Assembly (NCBI GenBank): GCA_024762375.1
Contig: JANTHQ010000099.1
Coordinates: forward strand, 1 to 6,832
Source: Anaerolineaceae bacterium
GTDB lineage: Bacteria > Chloroflexota > Anaerolineae > 4572-78
Length of the DNA: 6,832 nt
Direction: 5' to 3'
A program made the position numbers and the translations under genes. Positions within the stretch are counted from its first letter, which is position 1. Each line of letters starts with the position of its first letter. The notes below the pieces were generated by a model. The model was not told the DNA's origin and did no database searches. It saw only the letters and a program-made list of their open reading frames with translations. Shown here one piece after another: positions 6,698 to 6,832 of the stretch.

Positions 6698-6722
6698 ACT
6701 CATGTAAGAGTAGGTTATTTTT

Positions 6723-6727
6723 AGGGG
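6723..6727 (+). promoter_or_regulatory. Ribosome binding site deciding the TTG start at 6734
   Basis: AGGGG lies 6 bases before the TTG at 6734-6736. An in-frame TAG at 6722-6724 excludes any start further upstream, and the next in-frame ATG is at 6806, well inside the conserved-looking peptide. The TTG is therefore the best start. Confidence 0.55.
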
Positions 6728-6733
6728 TATCCA

Positions 6734-6832
6734 TTGATAAAACCTTTTCAAATTCAGAATATCCGATTGGTAGCCCGGCTGCAAAAAAAAGGTACCACGC
6801 TCGATATGGAAGAGCGCCTGCTGCATCCGCGT
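6734..6832 (+). CDS. N-terminus of an unidentified protein, possibly GNAT-like (3' truncated by window edge)
   Basis: Thirty-three codons are open from a TTG start to the last base of the window, with a ribosome binding site and a promoter candidate upstream. The peptide begins MIKPFQIQNIRLVARLQKKG and continues TTLDMEERLLHPR. An opening of the form 'I-(K/R)-P-F-x-(I/L)-x-(D/N)-(I/L)-x-L-V-x-(R)-L-Q' is what I remember from GNAT-like proteins in Chloroflexota, and the first strand and helix of a GNAT fold would look like this. The catalytic and acetyl-CoA-binding parts are outside the window, so the function is not established. It is divergent from rarA and separated from it by 132 bases. That this is a real gene is fairly sure; the family is a guess. 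Confidence 0.6.
   Translation, partial: MIKPFQIQNIRLVARLQKKGTTLDMEERLLHPR

Noticed and set aside
6697..6712. TACTC/GAGTA inverted repeat over the predicted start site of the 3' gene
   Set aside because: A 5-bp repeat with a 6-base spacer is common by chance. Noted with the promoter only.

Overview
The window is a stretch of bacterial chromosome of moderate-to-high GC content, densely packed with housekeeping and signalling genes. I see no mobile element, CRISPR array, tRNA or rRNA. The best lineage guess is Chloroflexota (Anaerolineae-like). Three things point there: a RarA-type ATPase fused to a methyltransferase-like domain, a form I know mainly from cyanobacteria and Chloroflexi; the abundance of PAS hybrid kinases with Rcp1-type regulators; and a short 3' fragment resembling the N-termini of GNAT-like proteins from that phylum. 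This is inference from remembered families, not a search result.

Layout: (1) 1-401, +, the C-terminal part of RimO, the radical-SAM methylthiotransferase of ribosomal protein S12, ending in its TRAM domain. (2) 402-546, an intergenic region with a rho-independent terminator followed at once by an extended -10 promoter. (3) 547-3894, +, a 1115-residue membrane-anchored hybrid histidine kinase (two TM helices, five PAS domains, HisKA, HATPase, C-terminal receiver). (4) 3910-4350, +, a stand-alone Rcp1-type receiver protein, 15 bases downstream and surely in the same operon. (5) 4379-6601, -, a 740-residue RarA/methyltransferase-like fusion that converges on the receiver gene. (6) 6602-6733, a divergent intergenic region with a promoter candidate for each flanking gene. 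(7) 6734-6832, +, the first 33 codons of a gene that runs off the window.

The kinase and the receiver form one signalling unit. The loop between the two TM helices is too short to hold a sensor, so sensing should occur in the membrane or in the cytoplasmic PAS domains. Neither protein has a DNA-binding output, so the output is probably a protein interaction or a further phosphotransfer. RarA, RimO and the 3' gene have no obvious functional link to this unit.

The points most worth a second look are the RarA-methyltransferase fusion, the apparently leaderless rarA promoter, a perfect 10-bp hairpin at the end of the kinase gene just before the receiver gene, and a CACGTG-based hairpin inside the first codons of the kinase gene. 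I see no clearly new multi-gene system.
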